This document shows, piece by piece, positions 24,041 through 32,168 of a stretch of 64,000 nt of DNA; position 1 is the stretch's first letter, and each line of letters starts with the position of its first letter. The stretch covers positions 1 to 64,000 of the forward strand of contig JBCDDZ010000013.1 of the NCBI GenBank assembly GCA_039180025.1, read 5' to 3'. The position numbers were made by a program, and so were the translations under genes. The stretch comes from Algisphaera sp039180025. Lineage in GTDB: Bacteria; Planctomycetota; Phycisphaerae; Phycisphaerales; Phycisphaeraceae. The notes beneath the pieces were generated by a model. That model made no database searches, was not told the origin of the DNA, and saw only the letters and a list, made by a program, of their open reading frames with translations.

Positions 24041-24818
24041 TAGATTATTGAGGGATAAAACATGAACGGAGTTCATAATGAACAAAAGACTTCCACCAGC
24101 ATGGTTTATGTCGATTATGACATATATGTAAAACATATTTATAAGCAGAAACAGTAGCGGCGAGTTTCATAGAAAACGTATTTCATTATAAGTAATGTTA
24201 TACATTGACTTATAATTTTCATCCAACTACAAGACTGTAGTGGCCGGCTGGCGGATTCGTTGCAACGAGGGTGATCAGTTCATCGCTTCTTTACAGCAGG
24301 TGGGCCGTCGAGATGTAGTTTTCGTCTCGTTAAGTAAGAAGGGGGGTTGCGTGGCCAAAAAGGGGGTGCAATTTTATTTATTTCGGCACTGAACGGATTT
24401 CATGAGTTACAAGCGGGCGGTGTGCCACGTGATACGCTTCGCGTTGCCTTGTTTGTCTGAGATGGTTTCGGGCTGCGAAAGCGTAAGCCGGTTTAATTGG
24501 AGGAGCGGTGCCGGGGTACCCGAATGCTTGTATGCAAGGATGGGTGCAGCACGGCAGTAGCTTCAATGCAGACACGCGTTTCGGCGGAGGAGAGATAGGG
24601 TGGTCTGGGATGAGGCCTTGCTTTGATCTCGTAGTCATTTGAGCGAGGGTTCCCGCAGCCGATGGGGCGTGATGTTCCCGGCTTTGGGTGTTTTAGTGCG
24701 GGACCCATGGGGGGGTAGGGGGGCGGTGGTTTGGGGGCTCAGACCGGGCGCTTCTAATTCACGTTATTACTGGTAGAGTATTCGTCATTATTCTGGTTCA
24801 GCATTCGCCTCGACTTTG

Positions 24819-26342
24819 ATGGGTTTTATATTGAAGTACCTGTTCGTCTGTGTGTTGTTGTTGTTGGTGGTGGCGAGTCTGGGTCTTCGGCTGAGTTTTC
24901 CGGGCGCGCAGAGCGACCGGCCGGTGATCTACTGGGTGACGGACCGAAACCCCGCCCGCGAGCTCCAGGTCGCGACCTTCCATGAGTGGCTGGCTGAAAA
25001 CGGCCACGTCGACGAGCGGGGCGAGCCGATCGTGGAGCTCCGGCTGGACGTGGCGAATCGCGACACGACCAAACAGACGATCCAGTCGGTGTCGGGGGTC
25101 GGAGGGGACTTGATGGATATGCCCGGCCAGGTCATGTGGCTGTTCCGGGCGATGGGGGTGATCGAAGACATCACGGACGACGCCCGGGCGATGGGGTTTG
25201 GTCCGGAGCAGACGTATGAAGCGATTCAGCCCGAGATTACCGTGGAGGGTCGGCAGTACCGTTACCCGGCGAATGTAACGGTGCCGATGTTGTGGGTGAA
25301 TCCCGATACGTTTCGGCGTTACGGGCTTGAGCCGCCGCCGCCGCGGTGGACGTGGGACGAGTTCGAGGCGCTGGGCATCGCGTTCAAGGAGGCGGCCAAC
25401 CCACCGGGGACGCCTGCTTCGGACCGCCGATTTATCCTGTCGGCGGTGGACTCGAGCCTCACGCAGATGTACCGCTCGACCGGGTTGTCGATCCTCAACG
25501 AAACCCTCACGGCTTCGGACCTGGACGACCCTCGGTACGTGGAGACGCTGACTCGGCTTCACCATTGGATCTACGGCCTCAACATCCTGCCGACGCCCGA
25601 CGACGTGCAGGCGTTCGACGCGGCGCAGGGCTACGGGGGTGTCTCGCTGCAGCTATTTAATCGCGGGCAGTACGCGATGGTGTCGGGCGGTCGTTGGTTG
25701 CTGATTCAACTGCGTCGGTTCGAAGGCTTGGGGGAGCTTAGCGTGGTCGAACTCCCGCACCGCGACTTCCCTAATTCGCTGATCGCGACCCGGGCCGTCG
25801 CGCTCTACAAGGGCAGCAAACACCCGGAACTGGCCAAGTTGTTCCTGGCCTATCTGGCCAGCGATGCCTACAACGAGTTGATTGTCGCCGATGCGGATGC
25901 CCTGCCACCCAACCCCAAGCTCACCGCGACCGATGCGTTTCTCCGCCCGGCGGATTATCCCAGCGAGTGGGGCGTCCACGAGGCGTTCGTGGATGCAGCG
26001 CAGACGATCGCGATCGGCCGAACCTATAGCCCGTATATCCTGCCGACGGTGATGGAGCGGATCCGGAAAGATTACGCCGATCAGTACAACAACAACATGA
26101 TCGGGGCGGAGGCGGCGGCCCGCCGTACCGCGGAGGTGACCGACCGGCGGATCGCCGACAATATCCGGCGCAAGCCCGAGTTGCGGGACGCCTACGCCGC
26201 GGATGTCGCGTTACAAAAGAAGATCGACGAACTCAAAGAAAAAGGCGAGCCTATTCCGGAGGCCTGGGTCAAGAACCCGTTTTATCGTGAGTACTACCGA
26301 CAGACGGGTAAGCTGATCTCAGAGGAGTCCACTCATGGCTGA
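24819..26342 (+). CDS. ABC transporter extracellular solute-binding protein (family 1, sugar type)
   Basis: The protein has 507 aa. The N-terminus (LKYLFVCVLLLLVVASLGL) is a signal anchor without an obvious lipobox cysteine, so the protein may stay tethered by this helix. The core resembles MalE-type sugar-binding proteins: GGDLMDMPGQVMWLFRAMGVIEDI, YRYPANVTVPMLWVNPDTFRRYGL, WTWDEFEALG. It has a C-terminal extension of about 80 mostly charged helical residues (AAARRTAEVTDRRIADNIRRK onward), not usual for the family. It overlaps the first permease gene by 8 bp, giving an importer operon. The substrate is probably an oligosaccharide, given the catabolic genes downstream. A TTG directly before the ATG is an alternative start. 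Confidence 0.88.
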   Translation: MGFILKYLFVCVLLLLVVASLGLRLSFPGAQSDRPVIYWVTDRNPARELQVATFHEWLAENGHVDERGEPIVELRLDVANRDTTKQTIQSVSGVGGDLMDMPGQVMWLFRAMGVIEDITDDARAMGFGPEQTYEAIQPEITVEGRQYRYPANVTVPMLWVNPDTFRRYGLEPPPPRWTWDEFEALGIAFKEAANPPGTPASDRRFILSAVDSSLTQMYRSTGLSILNETLTASDLDDPRYVETLTRLHHWIYGLNILPTPDDVQAFDAAQGYGGVSLQLFNRGQYAMVSGGRWLLIQLRRFEGLGELSVVELPHRDFPNSLIATRAVALYKGSKHPELAKLFLAYLASDAYNELIVADADALPPNPKLTATDAFLRPADYPSEWGVHEAFVDAAQTIAIGRTYSPYILPTVMERIRKDYADQYNNNMIGAEAAARRTAEVTDRRIADNIRRKPELRDAYAADVALQKKIDELKEKGEPIPEAWVKNPFYREYYRQTGKLISEESTHG

Positions 26343-27840
26343 ATCCAAGCGCTCCGTCCCCGCGGCGAAGCGGCGCCGCATGCTATGGATCGCGCTGGCG
26401 TTCCTGCTGCCCAACATCATCGGGGTGTTGACCTTCACGGTCTTCCCGGTGGTGTTTTCGCTGCTGATGTCGTTTACCAACTGGGACCTGACGCAGCACA
26501 ATATGTTCAAGGACGCCACGCCCCGGTTCGTGGGGCTGGACAACTACGTCGAGTTGATCTCGGGCGACAAGTTTCTGCGCTTCTTCGGGAACACGCTGTT
26601 TTTCATGATGAGCATCCCCGTCGGGATCATGCTTTCGCTGATGGCGGCGATCTTGTTATCGAAAAACGTCCGTGCGGGCGGCGGCCGACCTTACGCCTGG
26701 CTGCTCGCGACCGCGGTGCTGGTCGCGTCGTGTGCCGTGCTGGCCGCGGTGGGGCTGGGCAAGACCGGGATGACCATCCTGCTGGTGAGTACGGCGGCTT
26801 GTATTTTGCTTGCGGGCGTGACCGGTGGGCTGACGTTCTACCGCACTTTGTTTTACACGCCGCACTTCGTCGGCGGCGTGGCGACCTTTATCCTCTGGAA
26901 GAAGCTCTACGGCAAAGACAGCGGCCCGGTCAACGCGGCGTTGCAGCCCGTGCTCGATGTGGTGGGCAGCACGGCCAACGCGACCCCGGTCTTGTTCACG
27001 GTGTTGGCCTGGCTGGGGGTGACGCTGCTGCTTTCGGTTCTGGCGCTCGGTCTGCGTCGGCTGCGGATCATGTGGACCGACGGGGATCTGGGGTCTTCGG
27101 CGGCGGTGCTCCCGGTGATCTTGATGCTGATCCCGGTGGCGGCGTCGGTGCTCTGGCGTTTCGCGGAGCCGTATCGACCGGTGCTGGTGGGGGGGACGGG
27201 GCTGGTCCTGGCGTACCACTTTATTTACGCATGGAAGGCGAGCGAAAAATTCCCCGCGCCGCACCGCAACGAGGGCTTCGGCAACGGTCTGGTGCTGAGC
27301 ATGCTGTTGATGGCGGGGCAGTTTATTCTACTGGGCCTCCTGGCGGCGGCGGGGAATACGCCGGGGATGGCGGCTGACGGCGGGCTGGAAGCCCCTTCCT
27401 GGCTAAACGATACGCGTTTCGCGAAGCCGGCCTTGATGATTATGGGGATTTGGGGCGCGGTCGGGAGTAACAGCATGCTGTTGTATTTGGCGGCGCTGAC
27501 CAACGTCCCGGGGGAGCTTTACGAAGCGGCCGATATCGACGGCGCCTCGGCGTTTCAGCGGTTCTGGAACGTGACGTGGCCCCAGCTGGCGCCGACGACG
27601 TTCTTTATCTCGGTGATGGGTGTGATGGGGGGGCTGCAGGGCGGCTTCGAGATGGCCCGCGTCATGACGGAAGGGGGGCCGGCCGGGGCGACCACCACGC
27701 TGTCTTACTTCATCTATCAAGAAGGTTTTGAAACCGGCCGGCTGGGTTACGCCTCGGCCGTATCGTGGGCGTTATTTATCCTGGTGTTCGGCGTCACGAT
27801 GTTCAACTGGAAGTTCGGGAATAAGTATGTCAACGATTGA
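26335..27840 (+). CDS. ABC sugar permease, MalF/UgpA type, with extra membrane segments
   Basis: The protein has 501 aa, against about 300 for ordinary family members. The first helices (ALAFLLPNIIGVLTFTVFPVVFSLLMSFTNWD), the FRFFGNTLFF region and the C-terminal EAA loop (EAADIDGASAFQRFWNVTWPQLAP) are typical and should contact an ATPase. Two blocks look inserted. One adds about two helices before RTLFYTPHFVGGVATFILWKKLYG. The other adds about four helices between that segment and the final core. The protein imports sugar with the partners on either side. It overlaps the binding-protein gene by 8 bp and the next permease by 14 bp. No ATPase gene is nearby, so a shared MsmK-like ATPase elsewhere is likely. 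Confidence 0.9.
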   Translation: MAESKRSVPAAKRRRMLWIALAFLLPNIIGVLTFTVFPVVFSLLMSFTNWDLTQHNMFKDATPRFVGLDNYVELISGDKFLRFFGNTLFFMMSIPVGIMLSLMAAILLSKNVRAGGGRPYAWLLATAVLVASCAVLAAVGLGKTGMTILLVSTAACILLAGVTGGLTFYRTLFYTPHFVGGVATFILWKKLYGKDSGPVNAALQPVLDVVGSTANATPVLFTVLAWLGVTLLLSVLALGLRRLRIMWTDGDLGSSAAVLPVILMLIPVAASVLWRFAEPYRPVLVGGTGLVLAYHFIYAWKASEKFPAPHRNEGFGNGLVLSMLLMAGQFILLGLLAAAGNTPGMAADGGLEAPSWLNDTRFAKPALMIMGIWGAVGSNSMLLYLAALTNVPGELYEAADIDGASAFQRFWNVTWPQLAPTTFFISVMGVMGGLQGGFEMARVMTEGGPAGATTTLSYFIYQEGFETGRLGYASAVSWALFILVFGVTMFNWKFGNKYVND

Positions 27841-29080
27841 TCCCCCCCGGGCGTCCCGGAATCCCACGACGGCCCCGTCCAGTCTGGCGGAGCGCCGACG
27901 CAAGCAGCACCTCCGCCGTTATCTGGGGGCGCTGCCGTTGAACCTGGTGTTGCTGGTGATCGGTTTTCTGTTGTGCTTGCCTTTTCTTTGGATGCTGCTA
28001 ACCAGTGTCAAGCCGCTGGATCAGGTCGGCGATGAAAGCTGGCTGCCGCGCCTCACCGCGAACACCGACCGGGGCCAGTTTTCCCCGGCCGACGTCGAGC
28101 GGGTCCGCGACGCCCTGCGGGCGGACCCCTCGCCCGCCGCGGCTTACCTCGTCCAATACGTGGATCTGGATGCCGAATCGCTCACCAGCCAGCAGCTCGC
28201 CGATCAGTTCAACGCCGCGATCCAAGCCGAGCAGCCGGTGCCCGACCCGATCACCGCCGGGATCGAGCTGCCGGCCCGTGGCTTACGCTATAAAGCCGAG
28301 CTGGAAACCCGCGACCTCGATCAGGCGGAAGCCCGCCGTGCTACCGCCTTCTACAACGCCTGGGCCCTCCACGCCGCGCTGCCCGGAATCGTCCCGGCCC
28401 CTCAGGCGGTCCGTTGGCACAACTACCTCGAGGTGTTCCGCCAGGTCCCGTTCGCCCGCTACTACGTGAACTCGATTTTCATTGCCGCGTGGGTTACTTT
28501 CCTCCAGGTCTTCACGAGCGCGCTCGCCGCGTTCGCGTTTGCCCGGCTCCAATGGCCCGGCCGCGACAAAGTGTTTCTGCTTTACCTGAGCACGATGATG
28601 CTCCCGGGCCTGGTGATGATGATCCCCAACTATCAGATCATGATTACCCTGGGCCTGGTCGATACGATCCAAGGCCTCATCCTGCCCGGGGCGTTTACCG
28701 CGTTTGGCACCTTCCTGCTTCGGCAGTTCATGCTCTCGATCCCCGCCAGCCTCGACGAAGCCGCCGAGATCGACGGGGCCGGCAAATTCCGCACGTTCTT
28801 CGATGTCATCCTGCCCCTGGCCCGGCCGGGTCTGATCACGCTGGCCATCTTCACCTTCATCGGCAGCTACAACTCTTTCTTCTGGCCTCTGGTGATGCTC
28901 CGCAGCGAGCACCGCTATACCCTGCCGATCGGCCTGCTGTATTTCGACTCTTCCGCCGGGCAGGAAACCAACCTCCTCATGGCCGCCGTCGTCATGTCGG
29001 TGTTGCCGATGATCGTGGTGTTCGTGATTCTGCAGAAACAACTCGTCGCCGGTATTCAGCTCGGCGCGGTGAAAGGTTAG
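27827..29080 (+). CDS. ABC sugar permease, MalG/UgpE type, with a large periplasmic insertion
   Basis: The protein has 417 aa, where about 280 is usual. Helix 1 (LPLNLVLLVIGFLLCLPFLWMLLTSVKP) is followed by about 150 hydrophilic residues (roughly 66-205) before the conserved WHNYLEVFRQVPFARYYVNSIFIAA. The remaining helices and the EAA motif (EAAEIDGAGKFRTFFDVILPLARP) are normal. The inserted part should face the periplasm and might contact the binding protein or substrate. The ATG at 27827 lies inside the end of the previous gene, indicating translational coupling. The operon ends here, and an IS5-like remnant begins within a few bases of the stop codon. Confidence 0.9.
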   Translation: MSTIDPPRASRNPTTAPSSLAERRRKQHLRRYLGALPLNLVLLVIGFLLCLPFLWMLLTSVKPLDQVGDESWLPRLTANTDRGQFSPADVERVRDALRADPSPAAAYLVQYVDLDAESLTSQQLADQFNAAIQAEQPVPDPITAGIELPARGLRYKAELETRDLDQAEARRATAFYNAWALHAALPGIVPAPQAVRWHNYLEVFRQVPFARYYVNSIFIAAWVTFLQVFTSALAAFAFARLQWPGRDKVFLLYLSTMMLPGLVMMIPNYQIMITLGLVDTIQGLILPGAFTAFGTFLLRQFMLSIPASLDEAAEIDGAGKFRTFFDVILPLARPGLITLAIFTFIGSYNSFFWPLVMLRSEHRYTLPIGLLYFDSSAGQETNLLMAAVVMSVLPMIVVFVILQKQLVAGIQLGAVKG

Positions 29081-29084
29081 CAAC

Positions 29085-29640
29085 AGTGCCCCAACGACCC
29101 GGGCACCACGCAATGCGTTGGCCGGCGGTCAGCACCATCCGTCGCAGCCGGCCGTCGCCGTCCACCGCCGCGTGCAGCTTGGTCGTCCACCCGCCGCGTG
29201 AGCGGCCTCAACATCGACGCGTATCGGCGTCGTCTTTTTTGCTTCGGCCAACCGCCGCCCCGTCGAGGCGGTCGGGTGGGCCTTGATGCTGGTCGAGTCG
29301 AGCGGCAGTTGCTCGAGGGCTTCTACCAGATCGCCGTCACCCAACGCCTTGGCCACGCGTTCCCACATGCCCTTGACGCACCCGCGGTCGAACCGCTTCC
29401 ACACGCGGTTGGGTTGGCCCAAACGGGTGGGCAGGTCTTCCCAGGCGATGCCGGTCTTGAGTTGGTAGATCACCGCGTGGACGAACCGCCGGTGGCCCAC
29501 CGCGGTGCGGCCCGGGTCGTCCGCCTTGCCCGGCAGGTGGCCCTTGATCCGTTCCCATGGCTCGTCCGTGAGTGTGTGGCGTCGTCGCATGGCGGCCCTC
29601 CTTGGCCAAATCAAATACATCGACGCATCAACTCATCTTG
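29085..29640 (-). mobile_element. IS5-family element remnant, 3' part missing
   Basis: The first transposase frame and about 45 codons in the -1 frame are present. The sequence then stops matching next to the permease stop codon at 29080, so the distal half, with the rest of the DDE site and one terminal repeat, is gone. The other end lies near 29640 and is not sharply defined. Confidence 0.75.
29129..29590 (-). pseudogene. IS5-family transposase orfA with frameshift site, truncated element
   Basis: The first frame has a strong AGGAGGG before the ATG at 29590. It encodes the IS427-type orfA: MRRRHTLTDEPWERIKGHLPG, VHAVIYQLKTGIAWEDLP, and LPLDSTSIKAHPTA with the first catalytic Asp. At 29235-29240 a run of six A before G (minus strand) matches the slippery sequence of such elements. 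The -1 frame continues with family-typical GWTTKLHAAVDGDGR. That -1 frame has a TGA a few codons after the shift, and the element is cut off soon after, so it cannot make active transposase. Confidence 0.85.
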
Positions 29641-29701
29641 GTTGAATGTCCGTAGCACCTAGAGCAGGAGCAGGCAGAGGAAGGAATAGAAGTGCTTTTG
29701 G

Positions 29702-30826
29702 TTAGACCATCGAGGCCGATGTGGAGTGACGAACCACGAGGCGGGGCTCGATGGTTTGGACGCGAGGTGCCTTGGTCGGCGGGCCGAGGGCGAGCCGGGC
29801 CGCGGTGGCTCCGATTTCGTAGGGGTTTTGCTCAATGGTGGTGAGCGGCATCGCGGTGGTGTCGAACACCATATTGCCGTAGCCCACGACCGACAGATCG
29901 TGCGGGACGCGGCGCCCCAGTTCGTGGGCGGCCTCGATCACCTGGAGGGCGAGATGGTCGCTCGCGGCCACCACGGCGGTGACTTCGGGGTGTCGGCGGA
30001 GTCGATCGACGATGTGCGGGCGATCGGTGGCGCTGGCGGTTTCGACCCGCCAGATCCACTTGGGGCGTGCGGGGTTGCCGGCCGCGGCGGTTTGACGCTC
30101 GAAGCTGGCCCGGCGTCGCTGGACCCAGGTCTGGTCCCGGTCCAGGCCGAGGTAAGCGGTGTGGTTTAATTTGAGTTGGTTCAGGTGTTCGAAAATCAGC
30201 TGCATGGCCCGGTTTTCATCCACGGCGACCATGGTGGCCGGGGCGTCATCGGGTAGCTCGAAGTCGAGGGTCACCACGGGCCAGCCGCGGTGGCAGGAGG
30301 CGGTCACGCTTTGGATCGCGTCGGCTTCGAACAACGGCCAAGTGATGATCGCATCGACCCGCCGATCGATGAGGCGGAGCAGGCGGTTGTTTTCGCCCCG
30401 CCCCGGCTCGTGGGTTACCGAATCGGGGACGGGAGAGTGGCCGATCGACGCGGCGGTCTTGCCGAGGCCCGGTCGATCCTCGGGATCGAGGTTGAGCATG
30501 GGGTGGACCAGGGCATGGGGCCAAAGCACGATCGGCACCCGGTTGGCGGCGAGCAGAACGTCGTGGATGCCGTACAGCACGCCGGTCCAGTAGGTATCGA
30601 AGGGGGCTACGAAGACGCCGAGGGTGCCGGTTTTGCCGGTCTGCAGTCCCTGGACCAACAGGTTGGGCCGCCAGCCGAGTTGCTGCGCGACATCGTGGAC
30701 GCGCTTCTGGGTTTCGGGGCTGAATTCTTCGAGTTTTTGACTGCGCAGGATGCGAGACACCGCTGCGATCGAGACGTCGGCCGCCTCCGCAATATCTTTC
30801 AAGCGAGTAGCTCTGCGCTGCGTCAT
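29702..30826 (-). CDS. LacI-family transcriptional regulator
   Basis: The protein has 374 aa. The N-terminal helix-turn-helix (TRLKDIAEAADVSIAAVSRILR) is the LacI signature. The effector-binding domain has the periplasmic-binding-protein fold (TGTLGVFVAPFDTYWTGVLYGI, VVAASDHLALQVIEAAHELGRRVPHDLSVVGYG). It includes an acidic, unusual insertion around residues 120-160. LacI regulators sense sugars. Candidate targets are the importer operon 24.8-29.1 kb or the hydroxyacid dehydrogenase behind its promoter. The ATG at 30826 is supported by a TACGAT box exactly 6 nt upstream (leaderless). An ACAATTATTGT palindrome at 30893-30903 could be an operator. Confidence 0.92.
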   Translation of the reverse strand: MTQRRATRLKDIAEAADVSIAAVSRILRSQKLEEFSPETQKRVHDVAQQLGWRPNLLVQGLQTGKTGTLGVFVAPFDTYWTGVLYGIHDVLLAANRVPIVLWPHALVHPMLNLDPEDRPGLGKTAASIGHSPVPDSVTHEPGRGENNRLLRLIDRRVDAIITWPLFEADAIQSVTASCHRGWPVVTLDFELPDDAPATMVAVDENRAMQLIFEHLNQLKLNHTAYLGLDRDQTWVQRRRASFERQTAAAGNPARPKWIWRVETASATDRPHIVDRLRRHPEVTAVVAASDHLALQVIEAAHELGRRVPHDLSVVGYGNMVFDTTAMPLTTIEQNPYEIGATAARLALGPPTKAPRVQTIEPRLVVRHSTSASMV

Positions 30827-30832
30827 GACCGA

Positions 30833-30838
30833 ATCGTA
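30833..30838 (-). promoter_or_regulatory. -10 box TACGAT for leaderless lacI-type gene
   Basis: On the minus strand TACGAT-TCGGTC-ATG gives the same 6-nt spacing seen at other genes here. Confidence 0.6.
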
Positions 30839-31084
30839 AGGCAAATGTAGAAACGGCGATTCAAGGCAAAACGAAATTATTTACTGAGAAAGACAATTAT
30901 TGTACTAAAGTATTTAATTATCGTGAATATTCGGCTCCACTCAACTATGGATCTTGTATTCAACCTCGTCTACAGACGCGTGATCAATACAAACACATTT
31001 TCAAAACGGCACGATGGATGACTTAACTCAGCCCCTGCCGGCCGCATCGGGCTGGGCAAGACCACGGATAAGTTCTAAGCATTT

Positions 31085-31104
31085 TGCCTGAATGATTTCA
31101 GGCA
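31085..31104. terminator. Hairpin at the end of the hydroxyacid dehydrogenase gene
   Basis: TGCCTGAA and TTCAGGCA form a perfect 8-bp stem with a 4-nt loop, overlapping the TGA stop codon (31098-31100). No T-run follows on the minus strand, so it is a weak terminator candidate or an mRNA-end structure. Confidence 0.45.
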
Positions 31105-32087
31105 GAATTTTCTTGGTCCATGAAAGTTCGAACCTTATCGACCACGATACGCATCAGCCGTTGCCTGGCTTCTTGAGTGGCCCAAGCGATATGCGGCGTC
31201 ACGATGCAGCGGGGTAGGCCAATTAAAGGGTGGTCGGATGGCGGCGGTTCGGAATTTAATACATCGAGTGCCGCACCGCCCAGACGGTTTTCTTCGAGTG
31301 CCTGACGCAGGGCCGACTCATCGATCAACGCCCCGCGACCGGTATTAATCAGGAGAGCGTTGTGCTTCATTTTTGCGAGGCGCTGCGTGTTAATCATGCC
31401 GGCGGTCTGATCCGTGAGTGGGCAGTGCAACGTGAGCACATCGCTTTGGGTGATCAGGTCCTCGAGCGAATGCCATGCGACTTCGACGCCCGGAACATGA
31501 GCCCGGCGACCCGAAGAGCCGGGGACGGAAGCGATCCGCATTCCCATGGCGTGGCCGATGGACGCCACCTGGCGGCCGATGTCGCCTAGCCCGACGATGC
31601 CGAGGGTTTTGTCCGCCAGCTCAGACAACGGCGCGACCGTAAAGCAAAAGTCGGGGCCGGCCGACCAAGCGCCTCCGCGGACGGCCGCGTCGTGTTCCGC
31701 CACCCGAGAAGTCAGGGCAAGGATCAGGGCGAAGGTGTGTTGGGCGACGCTGGCCGTGCCGTAGGCGGGGGCGTTGGCGACTTCGATACCGCGGGCTTTG
31801 GCGTGAGCGACATCGACGATGTTCATGCCGGTGGCCATGATGCCGATGTACTTCAGCGAGGGCGTGGCGTCGATGGTGTCGGCATCGATCGGTGTTTTGT
31901 TGGTCAGCACGATCGCCGCGTCCTTCATCCTTTCCCGGATCTGATCCGCGGGCGTCCGCCGGTGGATTTCTAGCGGGCCCAAGGCCGCGAGTTGATCCCA
32001 TGACGGTTCCGCGGGGTCGGTGGGGCCGGACGGGTGATTGGGCGTGAGGGTGTGGCCATCGAGAACAACAATGCGTAGATGGGTCAT
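31098..32087 (-). CDS. D-2-hydroxyacid dehydrogenase (glycerate/hydroxypyruvate dehydrogenase type)
   Basis: The protein has 329 aa from the ATG at 32087 (MTHLRIVVLDGHTLTP). The NAD-binding motif is GIVGLGDIGRQ (residues 163-173). Catalytic residues are Arg in LINTGRGALIDE, Glu in DVLNSEPPPSDHPL, and His in CIVTPHIAWAT. The N-terminal sequence and the MATGMNIVDVAHAKARGIEV segment resemble glycerate dehydrogenases (HprA type), so reduction of hydroxypyruvate or a related 2-keto acid is likely. It stands between LacI- and XylR-type regulator genes on the same strand, consistent with sugar-acid catabolism. Confidence 0.9.
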   Translation of the reverse strand: MTHLRIVVLDGHTLTPNHPSGPTDPAEPSWDQLAALGPLEIHRRTPADQIRERMKDAAIVLTNKTPIDADTIDATPSLKYIGIMATGMNIVDVAHAKARGIEVANAPAYGTASVAQHTFALILALTSRVAEHDAAVRGGAWSAGPDFCFTVAPLSELADKTLGIVGLGDIGRQVASIGHAMGMRIASVPGSSGRRAHVPGVEVAWHSLEDLITQSDVLTLHCPLTDQTAGMINTQRLAKMKHNALLINTGRGALIDESALRQALEENRLGGAALDVLNSEPPPSDHPLIGLPRCIVTPHIAWATQEARQRLMRIVVDKVRTFMDQENSA

Positions 32088-32168
32088 ACTTAAAATCTGT
32101 TTGAGGGTTCGCGGGTTCACTGCACGGGGTAATTGGATGTCCCTGATGGTTTGAAGCGGACGGTGGAT

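Larger units (their letters stand above)
23894..24818. other. Long AT-rich spacer with parS sites, candidate centromere/origin-proximal region
   Basis: This is 925 bp without a supportable gene. Bases 23920-24250 are far more AT-rich than anything else in the window and begin with two parS sites. I found no clear DnaA-box (TTATCCACA) cluster, so an origin is not demonstrated. The right part (24250-24800) is ordinary GC-rich sequence leading to the ABC-importer genes. Confidence 0.6.

Noticed and set aside
24060..24260. Possible oriC with DnaA boxes
   Set aside because: The sequence is AT-rich and near parS, but I found no cluster of TTATCCACA-like boxes, only weak matches such as TTATACATT.
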